From the NCBI GenBank assembly GCA_025642075.2, contig JAODUO010000128.1:441001-505000 (forward strand): a stretch of 64,000 nucleotides of DNA, given 5' to 3'. The notes beneath the pieces are model-generated. The model saw nothing but the letters and a program-made list of their open reading frames with translations, was not told where the DNA came from and made no database searches. Made by a program: the position numbers and the translations under genes. How positions within the stretch are numbered: the first letter of the stretch is position 1; every line of letters begins with the position of its first letter. Positions 1 through 50,693 of the stretch are shown in pieces. The DNA is from Ridgeia piscesae (taxonomy: Eukaryota; Annelida; Polychaeta; Sabellida; Siboglinidae).

Positions 1-96
1 GCACCATCTTATACTGTTTCTCATATTTCTCCAGGCTGGAGATGCTGCGCACAGCTTCCAACTGCACTGCCCTCTTCTGGCGAAACAGTTTACGAT
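1..96 (-). CDS. Partial internal exon of an unidentified gene
   Basis: Read on the minus strand, this stretch is open through the window edge and looks coding: a charged, probably helical peptide containing RKLFRQKRAVQLEAV and SLEKYEKQYKMV. It is preceded by a pyrimidine-rich tract ending in CAG, which places a 3' splice site at 96/97. The first two bases complete a split codon. I do not recognise the family. A plus-strand exon (acceptor near 34, donor near 105) can also be drawn, but its peptide looks less protein-like. The rest of the gene lies left of the window. Confidence 0.4.
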   Translation of the reverse strand, partial: MVNCFARRGQCSWKLCAASPAWRNMRNSIRWC

Positions 97-803
97 CTGA
101 CTTGGGTAAAGGAAAAAATGCAACATTTGGATTGTAGTAAATAATACAATATAAATTAAGCGAAAATATACGTAACTATTTTGTCACAATACATGTCAAG
201 TTTATAAACATTATCTGACGTTTGCTTGGGATAAGAAAAACGCAGAATTATTACACTGTCATCTCAAGTCCAGTGTTCTTTTTGTATACTTGCTTCTGTC
301 AAATGAATGTGTAGGTAGGCGTTAGTGTAATTACTATTTATTTGGAAAAATCTATAAAGCGCCATGTATCCAGGTTAAAAACCCGATCAATAGCGCTAAC
401 TATATAAAATAAGATAATGGTTAATACTGCCGTCTGACGCACAAGTGGACCGGGTTCAATACCTGGACATGGCAGCATGTTATATGTGGTGTAAAATATA
501 GCTCTCAACATTGGGAACTGTATATCTATCCCTCGTGAAAAATAAGAATTACATTAAGTCAGCCCTGTCTCAATTTCGGACGTAAAAGAAAAGAACCGCT
601 GAAGACAATGAAGCACCCTGGCAGTGATCACCCTCAATGCAGACTATTTAAATGAATAGTCACAGGAAGACGGCACAAAATGTGCCATGTGACCACCACG
701 TAACAATACTGTTCTTTTTGTTTGGTTATGCAGAATGTAATTTTGTTGTTGCGAAATAAAATTTGATTTGATATGATGAGGACTGATTTGATCAGTCTAT
801 ATA
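97..803. other. AT-rich non-coding stretch
   Basis: No coding exon or recognisable repeat is visible. If the exon at 1-96 is real, this is its upstream intron on the minus strand. Confidence 0.4.
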
Positions 804-804
804 A

Positions 805-876
<72 letters not shown>

Positions 877-887
877 ATAAAAATATA

Positions 888-961
<74 letters not shown>
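804..961. repeat. (AT)n microsatellite
   Basis: About 158 bp of nearly pure TA dinucleotide with one short interruption near 870-895. Open frames of alternating Ile/Tyr across it are a by-product of the repeat. Confidence 0.95.
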
Positions 962-964
<3 letters not shown>

Positions 965-1788
965 TACCACTAGTCCGTACACTAGTAAAGATAAGGGCGG
1001 ACTAGTAAACCTTCCTAGTAACTAGTCTGGTTGTCTAGTAAAGGTCAATGTGTCATCCACCCCACCCTACATCAATCAAGCAAGCCTTTGTGGTTGCAGT
1101 GACCCTAACCCTAACCCATCAACAGGCTGGGGTATGTAACTAAACCCCAAGTCATTAAAACATTGATAAGTAGCTTCATTTACTGATAAATTATGACATT
1201 TTCTTAGGCATGGCCACCAGCTATGAACCTATCTGGGCATTATTTGTAAGATTAATGGTTCTTTGATGTCTACAATTTTCTAGTGTGATATTTTTATTTC
1301 CATTAATACAGTCCAGTAGAGCAGTTTTCATAATAGCGTAATGTGAGGTAAATTTCAAGAAATACCAAGAAAATTCATAATGGTAAGGTGGTACTACCAG
1401 TCAGTGAGCACAATTGACACTTTTTCAATTGTGCAGTTTTTTAATATAGATCATATCTTAACTTTTTAATTACTAATTTCTGTTATTTCTGTATTATTTA
1501 TTTATTAGCTTTATGAAAAGTGCGTTGTTTTACTGGGGTTGCAACATACACTGTTTATTAGTTTTAAAACAAATTGTAATGACTTAAATTTGGATTGTTT
1601 TTATGTTTTGGCGGACTAGTAAACCTTTTGGCGAACTAGTAAACCTTTGAATTAATAGTCCTGCTGTCTAATACAATAAATGCCAAAGTTCTACCTCTGT
1701 ATATTGTGGTTACAATGTTACGATCTTATGAGCCCTCATTTAAATAGTCTTTCCATATTTTGGAATATATTAGCCAGGCTAACCTTTC

Positions 1789-1829
<41 letters not shown>

Positions 1830-1860
1830 GTACAGGGTCTACAGACTAGTAATTAAGATA
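962..1860. repeat. Decayed elements with CTAGTAAACC-type motifs
   Basis: The motif ACTAGTAAACCTT or close variants recurs at about 1000-1015, 1614-1626 and 1637-1649, and related ACTAGT words flank the AT tracts at 962-1040 and 1835-1855. A second (AT)n tract lies at about 1795-1824, followed by TACAGGGTCTACAGACTAG. The same TACAGGGTG/ACTAG vocabulary reappears at 17128-17552, so this is probably a degraded copy of one dispersed inverted-repeat family. Two and a half CCCTAA units at about 1102-1117 are too few to mean anything. Confidence 0.4.
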
Positions 1861-2182
1861 ATAGAATGTTGCTGGGTGGTGGAAACAACTAAAGTCTAAA
1901 ATAACTAGACCTAGACTTTAGAGTGATACACGTTTTTTGTAAACATACTGGATCAGTTTTATGCCTGGAGAAGGCTATTCACACATGTATAAAATGTGTG
2001 CATTTACCCACACATGACAGCTTATGCTACTCGTGTCTTAATGAATTAAGTAGCATAAGCTCAGGCCAAGCCCATGCATTCTCGTGTCTTTTTGAGAACT
2101 AGTCTACACCATAGTACAGGTTTACATGTGTATACTCTACGGGACTACAAGTCTATTTATGACTATTACTATATAATAAATG

Positions 2183-2350
2183 CAGTGTTCCACACTCAAA
2201 ATAACAACATTATAATTTGTGTTCTGGGTGGCCCCCAGTGGGTACTGAAATAATTGTTACGAGGCCTAATTGTTATTGTTTAAATAACAATTATTTAAGC
2301 ACTCGGAACACAAATTATAATGTTGTTGTTATTTTTAGTGTGGAACACTG
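2183..2350. mobile_element. 168-bp inverted-repeat MITE
   Basis: The ends are long, nearly perfect terminal inverted repeats of about 42 bp (2183-2226 and 2307-2350), beginning CAGTGTTCCACACT and ending with its complement AGTGTGGAACACTG. The central 80 bp is unrelated and non-coding. CAGTG ends are typical of hAT-superfamily elements, but the flanking 8-mers do not match, so no target-site duplication supports that assignment. Confidence 0.75.
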
Positions 2351-2900
2351 CATTGCCACTTCAATATAAATATATAGCTTTTGTCAAACGATTCAATACC
2401 GCATTACCACATAATTGCGCACCTACACAAAACAAGTCAAGTGACATCTTCAAATTCAGTACACGCCCGATTGGGCGATATTAAAAGGATACATATATCA
2501 CGGGGGCTAGGCGGCTGTAATATGTTACTTCTAGTGCCATTTTGGCTTTGTTGTGTACCATTCGGCTCGCTCTGTGTTTCCGTTATAACAAACAATGTAA
2601 GCATTATAAATCCAGTGTACTCCATTTTCAACATATTTAAATTGCTGAACACCTGTCAAATAAACAGCATCCAATACCCGCCAGAGGGCGCATTTCGTGA
2701 ATGCGTTCACACCGGTAAGATACCATCTATATCTTACCAGGCCCCTATTTTACTATTTCTGAAAAAAGATATCATTTCCGTGTTGTTAACGTTGGCAAAG
2801 AGAGATTTATTGTGTGGTGCGCATTTATGCAAGCATTTTCATATTTTATTGTGATCGGGTCAGCTTACGTCGCCGTTAATATCCAATACAAACTTCAGGT
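2351..2900. promoter_or_regulatory. CpG-richer segment with CTCF-like motif
   Basis: This stretch has clearly more CpG than its surroundings. It contains CCGCCAGAGGGCGC at 2678-2691, which fits the bilaterian CTCF core at every position I can score. It lies between the minus-strand exon at 1-96 and the plus-strand CLCN gene, so it could be a shared promoter or insulator. That role is inference; no TATA box or mapped start site is visible. A 157-codon open frame (2381-2854) crosses it but looks unlike any protein I know. Confidence 0.25.
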
Positions 2901-3483
2901 GGGTTGAAACGAAACCATAGTATTCCTGCTTTAACTATGGGGGCGTTGTTGTCTGTCATGTATCGTATATCTGTTATTGTCAGTGACAGTGTCAGTCACT
3001 CACTAGCACTGACTCACTGTCACTCAAAAGACTGTCACTGACTGACTTATTCACTCACTCACTTTCAGTCATACTGTGGCTAAATGTCCGGAAAATTTTG
3101 ACTGCTACTGTTATTCTTATTCCAATCAATGTTACCAAATGTCAACCTTCCAGTAAATAGTTATAAAAATGTATTTTGTATAGCCTAGCTAGGGCCTAAT
3201 AAGACTCCAAATGAAATGTTCCCACACTGCCCAGAGAAGTTGAGATGGTGTTTTCAGCTTAACTAAGAAGCAGAAGATATTTTTCACAATTCACAAATTG
3301 GCAAAATGTCTTAAGTTCAGTTTGAAACACCTTAACATGAATTTAAATCCAGGGGGCTCTATAATTGAGGAACAAGTCAAGTCCCAGAACAGGCCGAATG
3401 AGCACCAGAACGGGTTGGAATAGACTTAAAACATATCTTTGGGTGAAATGTATATTGTATGTCACTGAATGGTAATGTAACTC

Positions 3484-3676
3484 GTTTGTTAGTAAGAAGA
3501 CATAATATATAGAATAACATATATTTATGTGTGACTTAACGATGATGGAACATATGTTCAGTATGTGGAATGGTCATAACAAAGCCATCATCTTAGAGCC
3601 ATTCACATTCACATTCCATCGCCATTCCATCGCTCATAAAAATAAGTTAGTCTATATAATGTCTTCTTACAAACAT
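3484..3676. repeat. Short inverted-repeat element
   Basis: A segment near 3484-3518 containing TAGTAAGAAGACATAATATA is repeated in inverse orientation at about 3640-3676. Related words (ATTCACAT, CGCTCATAAA) recur to about 3730. It resembles a small decayed foldback or MITE. An interspersed CACTGAC-type simple repeat also lies at 2985-3070. Confidence 0.4.
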
Positions 3677-3679
3677 TCA

Positions 3680-4445
3680 CATTTCATTGTCATTCTGTCG
3701 CTCATAAATCTCCTTATTCTATATATTTTCATTTTAACAATAACAGATGAGTTACATTAAACCACTATTCAATGAATATATATTTCACATGAAGAACAAC
3801 AATTTATTTTAAGTTATATGTATTTTATTGTCATACTAACAGTAACAGATGAGTAACATTATATTTATATCACTAAAATAATATCCAATGATATGCAAAG
3901 TATATATATATATATGTCACATGAAGCACAAAGATGTGTTTTAAGTCCTTTCCAACATATTCCGACACTCATTCCACCCATTCTGGTACTTGTGCTGGCA
4001 ATTACAGAGCCCCAGAATTCAGGCCCAGTGGCCCATATAGGAAAGCGCAGAATCCAGGCCTACCTTGACTTAACTGCAGCCAGTGCAGGGTGTCATTTTA
4101 ATGGCAATTAAAGTATCTGAGCACTGATGGCAATGAAGCCACAGAGACATTAAGCAAACAGTTGCTGCTTGTAGTTGCATTGTTACACAGCCATAACTCT
4201 TAGTGGTTAATGTCAGCAACAAAACACTTATTACATACCAAAAAAAGAACATTTACTCAGATCTGGTGGCCGAATCTTCACTTCTAAAGAAGAGCGGTGA
4301 CTCATGTAAGACGACCTGCACACAATGACATAGTCTGGTATCAACTGTAGTACAGGTAAAGGTTAAAGGTGATGTTATGTATAGAATCCTGGTAGCCTGG
4401 CACATACTAATTTGTACTGACCCCCCAGGACGTGAAACTGGAAGT
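3680..4445. other. Non-coding stretch without recognised features
   Basis: Only short AT tracts (for example 3901-3915) and short chance open frames are seen before the minisatellite begins. Confidence 0.4.
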
Positions 4446-6169
4446 GTGACATTCCCCACAACTCAGCTGTGAGGACTAGGAGTGAACAGAATGTGGGACA
4501 CCACAACCTCAGCTGTGATGACTAGGAGTGAACAGAATGTGTGACACTACAACTCAGCTGTGATGACTAGGAGTGAACAGAATGTGGGACACCACAACTC
4601 AGCTGTGATGACTAGGAGTGAACAGAATGTGTGACACTACAACTCAGCTGTGATGACTAGGAGTGAACAGAATGTGGGACACTACAACTCAGCTGTGATG
4701 ACTAGGAGTGAACAGAATGTGTGACACTACAACTCAGCTGTGATGACTAGGAGTGAACAGAATGTGGGACACTACAACTCAGCTGTGATGACTAGGAGTG
4801 AACAGAATGTGGGACACACAACTCAGCTGTGATGACTAGGAGTGAACAGAATGTGGGACACACAACTCAGCTGTGATGACTAGGAGTGAACAGAATGTGG
4901 GACACTACAACTCAGCTGTGATGACTAGGAGTGAACAGAATGTGTGACACTACAACTCAGCTGTGATGACTAGGAGTGAACAGAATGTGGGACACTACAA
5001 CTCAGCTGTGATGACTAGGAGTGAACAGAATGTGGGACACTACAACTCAGCTGTGATGACTAGGAGTGAACAGAATGTGGGACACCACAACCTCAGCTGT
5101 GATGACTAGGAGTGAACAGAATGTGGGACACCACAACCTCAGCTGTGATGACTAGGAGTGAACAGAATGTGGGACACCACAACCTCAGCTGTGATGACTA
5201 GGAGTGAACAGAATGTGGGACACCACAACCTCAGCTGTGATGACTAGGAGTGAACAGAATGTGGGACACCACAACCTCAGCTGTGATGACTAGGAGTGAA
5301 CAGAATGTGTGACACCACAACCTCAGCTGTGATGACTAGGAGTGAACAGAATGTGGGACACCACAACCTCAGCTGTGATGACTAGGAGTGAACAGAATGT
5401 GGGACACTACAACTCAGCTGTGATGACTAGGAGTGAACAGAATGTGGGACACCACAACCTCAGCTGTGATGACTAGGAGTGAACAGAATGTGGGACACTA
5501 CAACTCAGCTGTGATGACTAGGAGTGAACAGAATGTGGGACACCACAACCTCAGCTGTGATGACTAGGAGTGAACAGAATGTGGGACACCACAACCTCAG
5601 CTGTGATGACTAGGAGTGAACAGAATGTGGGACACTACAACTCAGCTGTGATGACTAGGAGTGAACAGAATGTGGGACACCACAACCTCAGCTGTGATGA
5701 CTAGGAGTGAACAGAATGTGGGACACCACAACTCAGCTGTGATGACTAGGAGTGAACAGAATGTGGGACACCACAACCTCAGCTGTGATGACTAGGAGTG
5801 AACAGAATGTGGGACACCACAACCTCAGCTGTGATGACTAGGAGTGAACAGAATGTGGGACACCACAACCTCAGCTGTGATGACTAGGAGTGAACAAAGA
5901 ATGTGGGACACCACAACCTCAGCTGTGATGACTAGGAGTGAACAGAATGTGGGACACCACAACCTCAGCTGTGATGACTAGGAGTGAACAGAATGTGGGA
6001 CACTACAACTCCAGCTGGGGGGAATTGGGAAAAAATTTTTGAGTGAACAGAATGTGGGACACTACAACTCAGCTGTGATGACTAGGAGTGAACAGAATGT
6101 GGGACACCACAACTCAGCTGTGATGACTAGGAGTGAACAGAATGTGGGACACCACAACCTCAGCTGTGT
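4446..6169. repeat. 45-bp minisatellite, about 38 copies
   Basis: Units of 45-46 bp share the core CAGCTGTGATGACTAGGAGT followed by GAACAGAATGTGGGACAC. Variants alternate between GTGGGACACC and GTGTGACACT, and between CACAACC and CACAAC, in local runs, as expected from unequal exchange. One unit near 6011-6041 is replaced by unrelated G-run/A-run sequence, and another near 5896 has an inserted AA. The array lies upstream of the first recognised CLCN exon. Confidence 0.95.
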
Positions 6170-6329
6170 GGCACAATTTTGAAACTAATAAAAAATTATC
6201 ATGATAATTATCAGAAAATTATTCAAACAGCACACGTCTGTAAATTCAGGGCCTCACCCAGGATCACATTTTTGCCTGTCCAAATTGTATTCAACTTACC
6301 ACGAAGCGTGATCGACGCACGTCAACTTG

Positions 6330-7910
6330 CAGAGATGGAGTGAGTACAATACAAATGTACTCGAGTACGATTACTTTGAACATGCATGAGTACGAGTACG
6401 AGTACTCAGAAAACAAATGTACTCGAGTACGAGTACGATTACTTTACAATATACTCGAGTACGAGTACGATTACTTTACAATATAAGCATGATTACTTTC
6501 ATGATTACTTTAATGAATATCCTATTTCTAAAATAAAGGCGACTTTCATGGAATCCCTAGGTGTCATTCTTGTTCTGTTGTTGTGTCACTAATGTTCTAA
6601 CTGATTACTGCTATCCACTATCCAGGTGTTATTGTTATTAATAATTAGACAACTTTCTCAGGTATTGGATGAATCATTTAATGCTGGATTAATAATTTAA
6701 TTTATGGTTTCTGAATCAAATACAAATAGGAGGCATTTAAAAATTTCAAATACATATGATCAAATACATTACAATAACAACACTTCAAAACCAGGGGGCA
6801 TATTCAAAAGAGTAGTATATCAGATGGGTCCAGACATGGGGTCAAATACATTTGTATTTGAAAGTATTTAAATACTTTTTAAAATATTTGTATTTTATGT
6901 TTAGGAATTAAAAGTATTTGTATTTAAATACTTTCCTAAAGTATTTGACTTGTTCAAATATTTTTTGAAATACATTGTCAGTATCAACATTTCTTTTTCA
7001 CTGTCACATGTAATGCCTGCCAAACTGATTACCTTAATGCTCTGCAACTTCACCCAACAGTGCTAATTACTGATGAAGACACTTAATGGCAGGCTTCCCC
7101 CTGGCCCTGCAGTGACCACAACTTTGGGTGTTTGCTCAGAGCCAGTGGATGGATTAGCACCTAACAGTATTTGAAATACTTTTCAATGTATTCATATTTA
7201 AATACATTTATATTTAAAAAGTATTTGTAATCCCTCAAGAATATTTGTATTTAAATACATTTCAATGTATTTGACCCCATGTCTGGATGGGACAAACACA
7301 GAATGGTTGTGGATTTAGACAGGTTTACAGTTTGCAATTAATTAAACACAATAGACAGGGATTTAGCAGCTAACCGCCCAGACCCAGTCAGGATTCTGGA
7401 TGTTGGAAATATGACCAGTCATTCACACCATACTGACAGAGCAAACAGTACAGGTGGGGCTGAGGCCTGGCTTCTAAAATTACAAAGCAAGATGTTAGGG
7501 GATGCTTATCTCCTGCAGTGCTTCCCAGGGACTGTCACAGTATAACTTGTACTTTGTACTAAGCAGGAGGGTGAGGAGATGTTGCTTCTCTGGGAAGAGA
7601 AGGTATTAATTAGAGAAATCTGACTGAATATTTATTTAACTGAAATGCTCAACAAATGAATACCTTGATAATTATTACATTTATTAGATTACTTCTAATA
7701 TTGCCATTTTTATCTAATATATTTGCTTGCATCTGTTCATATGAAAAAAATGTAATCGTGAGAAGTAATCGTGAGTACGATTACTTTGGTAATGTACTCG
7801 AGTATGAGTACGATTACTTTCCTTCGTACTCGAGTACGAGTACTCAAAAAGTACTCGTACTCGAGTACGAGTACGAGTACAAGCACACGAGTACGATTAC
7901 TCCATCTCTG
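6330..7910. mobile_element. Putative hAT-like element with degenerate inverted ends
   Basis: The left end begins CAGAGATGGAGT (6330) and the right end closes with ACTCCATCTCTG (7910), its reverse complement. Just inside both ends lie runs of the self-complementary motif TACTCGAGTACGAGTACG with GATTACTTT (6358-6480 and 7765-7900). CAGAG termini suit the hAT superfamily, but the flanking 8-mers differ. No transposase frame remains. A second element (6831-7285) sits inside it. Confidence 0.5.
6831..7285. mobile_element. 455-bp hAT-type MITE with 8-bp target duplication
   Basis: Terminal inverted repeats read CAGACATGGGGTCAAATACA at the left and its complement ending CCCCATGTCTG at the right. 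The flanks are GATGGGTC (6823-6830) and GATGGGAC (7286-7293), an 8-bp target-site duplication with one mismatch, as hAT transposases make. The subterminal regions are rich in GTATTTAAATAC palindromes. The interior is non-coding, so the element would have depended on a transposase elsewhere. Confidence 0.82.
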
Positions 7911-8540
7911 CGATCAACACATCTCTGCAATCAGCATGTTACAAAGGACGATTGGACATAAAGCAAGGCTAGGCATATATTAATGCAACATCCCACACGT
8001 GATTAAAAATGTAATATCATAACAATACAAGCATAATTAAACTATGTACATTTATTGACAATAGGAACTTTTACAATAATATATTACAAGATTTGAATCT
8101 TTCCTGGAGGTAGTAGATGGTCTTAGATATAAATAAAAATGTTGCTCTTGTAACATTATTTCCATAACTTATAGGCTGGTGACATGTGCCATGCCCATGT
8201 ATGGCAGTTGTGGATAGGACAATGACCCAAGTGTAGTGTATATACATGTAGTATGAATAGATCTTTGAAGACTCTTTGTTCCTTATTTGTTTACCCCGTC
8301 CAGTGATATTTCTACCCGTCCACGGTGGGTTTTACCCATCAAAATGATGGGTTGAGGTGTCTCGGCATTAAGCTATTAAATCAAGGCATATTTTACAGGA
8401 CTGAGTCAACAACATTTCAAGCTTATAGCTGAAGTCATGCTGTGGCTTTGTACGAGATAAATTTGGAGTGTGGAACTTATCAATGAAATAGTTTAATGTC
8501 TTGTGTGTTTACTCCAAGGTCATGGATTCTTACACATGGA
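7911..8540. other. Upstream flank or 5' UTR region of CLCN gene
   Basis: It contains one copy of a dispersed repeat (8296-8388). A possible 3' splice site (TACTCCAAG) ends at 8518, so exon 1 may have a spliced 5' UTR; no promoter element is evident. Confidence 0.35.
8296..8388. repeat. Dispersed repeat, copy 1 (ACCCGTCCAC family)
   Basis: It shares ATTTCTACC[CT]GTCCA, TTTTACCCATC and AAATGA[TC]GGGT, in the same order and spacing, with 44449-44537. The two copies are about 36 kb apart and clearly derive from one dispersed family. No end structure is visible. Confidence 0.6.
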
Positions 8541-46986
<38,446 letters not shown>

Positions 46987-49900
46987 CCCACTCGGCTGGG
47001 AGTGAGTCAAGACTGGGTCATATACACTTGATCCTGCACAGCTCTATGTACATCTAGTTCTATGTACATCTAGTTCTGTGTACATCTGGTCAATTACTCC
47101 ACAATGTAAACTTGCTACGTACAATTTCAGGTAAAATAAATTAGAACAACTATGACCAGAAATACAGCTAAGCCACATATATTTACTAGGTGCAATTTCA
47201 GGTAGAAATATATTAGAATAAATACAATAAGTACACTGATAATTAACTCATCAAATACAATGGGTCAAGTACATTTCATTGTAATAATAAACAGTAAGAA
47301 TGACTGTTCTACTTTAGTACTAACCACTACTTCATTCATTTTGTAATTTTGACATCAAGTATTATTATGTATTTGAAATACGTCAAATACTGATGTTACA
47401 GATTTGAACTGCACTGACATTTGGCAAGTATAACTGACCAAGCACACATACTAATGCTCCATACTTGAAATGCACTGGTATACAAATGACCAACAAAATT
47501 ATTTTATTTGATCTAGATCAGGATTGATCAAATGATAAATACTTTAGTACAAGTGCTGAAAAATATATTACATACAAGTGCAACCATTGAACTCCAATCG
47601 TAGTGTATACAACTGTGCATGCATATGTATGCGATGTCATGTGACATGTCGCCTTTAGATAGCATCATGCATAGATGCCTGTACTGAAATATTAATGAGT
47701 TATTGGTGTAGGTAGCAGTATGGTTTAGACGGGTGTATTTGTTACAAAGACACATCCACCTGCAATGTGGCTACGTCTGTATCGTGGCATTGTACCCTTT
47801 GTAAATGAGTTTCCACTTTGCATAAGAGTTTGGTTTGATTAAGGTATTAATTACACCATAAATTGAGTAATCATGTGCTGTAATGATTGTAATCAATTTA
47901 TGTAAATGATCCAATGAAACAGTTGGTTAAAGCATAATTGTAAGTTGACCTTGTACAGATGTCAATGATCGACGTTCAGTGAAAAGTAGATGCTGACGAC
48001 ATATTTATTAGTGACTGTTAAGTGTAGAAGATGATGTCATGATATTTTGTAATCATAATCAAAATGTTCACCGAAGTCATAGTGTTCCGATCGAAGTGAT
48101 TTAAGTATCAGAATCTCAATTTCGGCTCCATGCAACAATTCTGATCCCCTGCTTTCGCAACCAATTCAAACATTAAGTCCCCAATAATCATTTCAATAAA
48201 AAGCATGATTTTGTCCATTTATGAGAAAAGTTAGAAGATAATAACAGCAGGAAAGATCAAAGGGAGAGTACACAGATGACACCTGAGAATAAAATAATAG
48301 TCTGTCAACATTGTGTGGATGGAGCACAACCAAACTGTCGGGAGGAGGTCCTCATCACCAATGTCGGTGACAGACATGACACAAAAGAATTATTTGTTGG
48401 CAGTCAGGAATCATGAAGTGATCAAGCTGTTATTTGTGAATTAAACCATAATTTATTATTTCCCTTGGTGGATGACTACTGCATTGAACAAAATGCACTG
48501 ATTGCAGTAAACAAGTTCAACTGTTTTCATATCAACCGATTCCAAAATCAACCGTCAAATCTGATCTCCCCGAAGTATGATTGGTTATCTAGTAAACTTA
48601 CCAAACACTCACTGAGGCAATCGACATATAACAAACACTGTCAACTGCTGGCTTGCTTCACTGTTTCGTTGATTTGGCTGTTTTTCTTGCAATAGTTTGC
48701 AGCAGACAAAGCATAAAATTGGTGTTGTTAACAGTATGTGCAATTAAAATGTGTATATATTGTACTCCGCTTATATTTATGACTATTTTACATTGTTGGT
48801 GACCTGGTGACCTGACCCATTTCCAAGTTGTATTGGCTACAAGAGTTAGGACAATTTATTTCACAGGTTTCATCCCGACGACTTAATAGTTAGTATACAG
48901 AGTTAATAGAATATATATATATATACATCTAATAAGGTATTTCATATTCTGTGTTGCTATGTGTACGTATAGCTATGTATATTATCTGTATATAGTGTTT
49001 GTCTTTGGATAATTTATTTCTACTGTTGACATTGAATGACACAGCTGTTCATGGATTCAAAGATGGCTAGTTTAGTGAAGTTTTAATGGACATGGCTGTC
49101 TTGATGAATTGGGTCACCCAGGCTAATGGGGGAACCAATGGAGAAATCTTCTGAATTGTCAATGTGGTCAACATCGCCTTTGATATATATTATGATACAG
49201 GTGTGATCAGTTGTCTACTGGTATGCCAGGTATGTCAGGTAAAACTAGTTCAGATCCATTTATCTCTTTGAAGTTTGGCTCATTTCAGTTAAACACAAAG
49301 CATCAGGTGTAAAATATCCTAGTTATCCTTCGTGAATTGCAAATAAATAGGGAAAAACTGTAGAAGATTTATATAGCAAATTATAGAAACACTTGAGTTG
49401 GAACAGGTCCTGTAAAACTGGTTAATCAATTCAGTAAAACAAACACCAGTTGCCATCATATAATTCTCCAATTGTTTCACAAATATGATATTATAATTGC
49501 TACTCCCACAGGTTTCTGTTTCAGAAAAGAGGTTTCCAGCAATTCCCTGTAAACATGCTTGCATGCATGCATGTTTAAACACCAAACAAGATAACAAATT
49601 GTCTCAGCTGAAAATGATGTAATTGTATCTGAATGGTGTCAACTGTAATGTGTATTGTAAATACTTAGTAGGTACACGATATGAGTTACTAGAGATGTCA
49701 TTCCAGTCAGTATATGGGTTTGTGTCGCCCATGGCAGTGTCTGAGATGCTGTCAGTAAATGACAATGTCAAATAGCAAGGTGATGTCTTGCGTCTCAACT
49801 GTCAACTTGTGTTTGTATTGTCACTAGCACTATGCTGCATGCAGTTGTTACGGCCGTCTGCTGTTTGTTGTCAAGTCTTCATGGAAATGTGACATGGTCC

Positions 49901-50693
49901 ATGCCAGCAAATAAACATTGCTTTCAAATACCTTGTTCGACTTTCATATTGATAGACATCAGGTCTCTTAACATAAAAAACTTGGTTTTGAATATTTAGA
50001 GTTAAATCGTCATTGGCGGACTATTGGGCATGTTGCAGTCACATGACCAGTGCCAGACTGTTCATTTCACATCTTCCTTCATGGCAGGTGTTATTCAGTG
50101 GTTGTTGACTATTTCCTCAATTCTTCTGTAAAAGTTCTATTAATAGGCCAGTTGATACAAAGTATAATATCCAAGGCTTGTTTATATTGTCAAGAAACTC
50201 GGGGCACCCCTGCACTAAGATGCATTTGAAAAACCCACCTCCATACCCTGTGGTCAAACTTGGCTGATGTCATCGCCATTTGAGACTACCAATTACGATG
50301 TTATCCATACATGTACACTTATGCCCAAGTGGCTTGTTTTAAATACCCGAGGCTGTAAGTTTGTGAATGCTGTTCATACGTGATAAAACCTGGACCCTTA
50401 TCATGTTTCATTAGCAGCCAAAACCCCCGTTTGACTATCTATACTTGTACTGTTAATAGTGCCCCCAATCTTAGTAATTAGCCCCCAACCCTGCTGTTAC
50501 TAATAGACAAACAACTAGGTAGTACCAGGGACAGATGATCTACATCAATGATCTGAGCACAACACACAGACAGTTTACACGTTTATTACCATCTTTCCCA
50601 AGTCTTGTTTCAAACACTTGTTGCATACATTAAGCACAATAATGACGACCTTCGGTGAGCACTTTCGGCATAAGTATAAGTTGCACGTAATTA
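46987..50693. other. 3' UTR and intergenic DNA after CLCN
   Basis: No further exon is recognisable. AATAAA hexamers on the plus strand occur at 47135, 48195 and 49910; any could end the transcript, and none stands out. Short ATTACTTGG-like AT-rich sequence dominates. Confidence 0.4.

Noticed and set aside
34..105. Plus-strand exon overlapping the minus-strand exon at the left edge
   Set aside because: It has plausible splice sites, but the encoded peptide is less protein-like than the minus-strand reading. Kept only as an alternative.
797..982. Ile/Tyr repeat peptide
   Set aside because: Translated (AT)n; the same holds near 17440-17673.
1102..1117. Interstitial telomere repeat
   Set aside because: Only about two and a half CCCTAA units; expected by chance in a window this size.
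2381..2854. 157-codon open frame as a gene
   Set aside because: No recognisable motif, and the length is within chance for this composition; treated as part of a CpG-richer non-coding segment.
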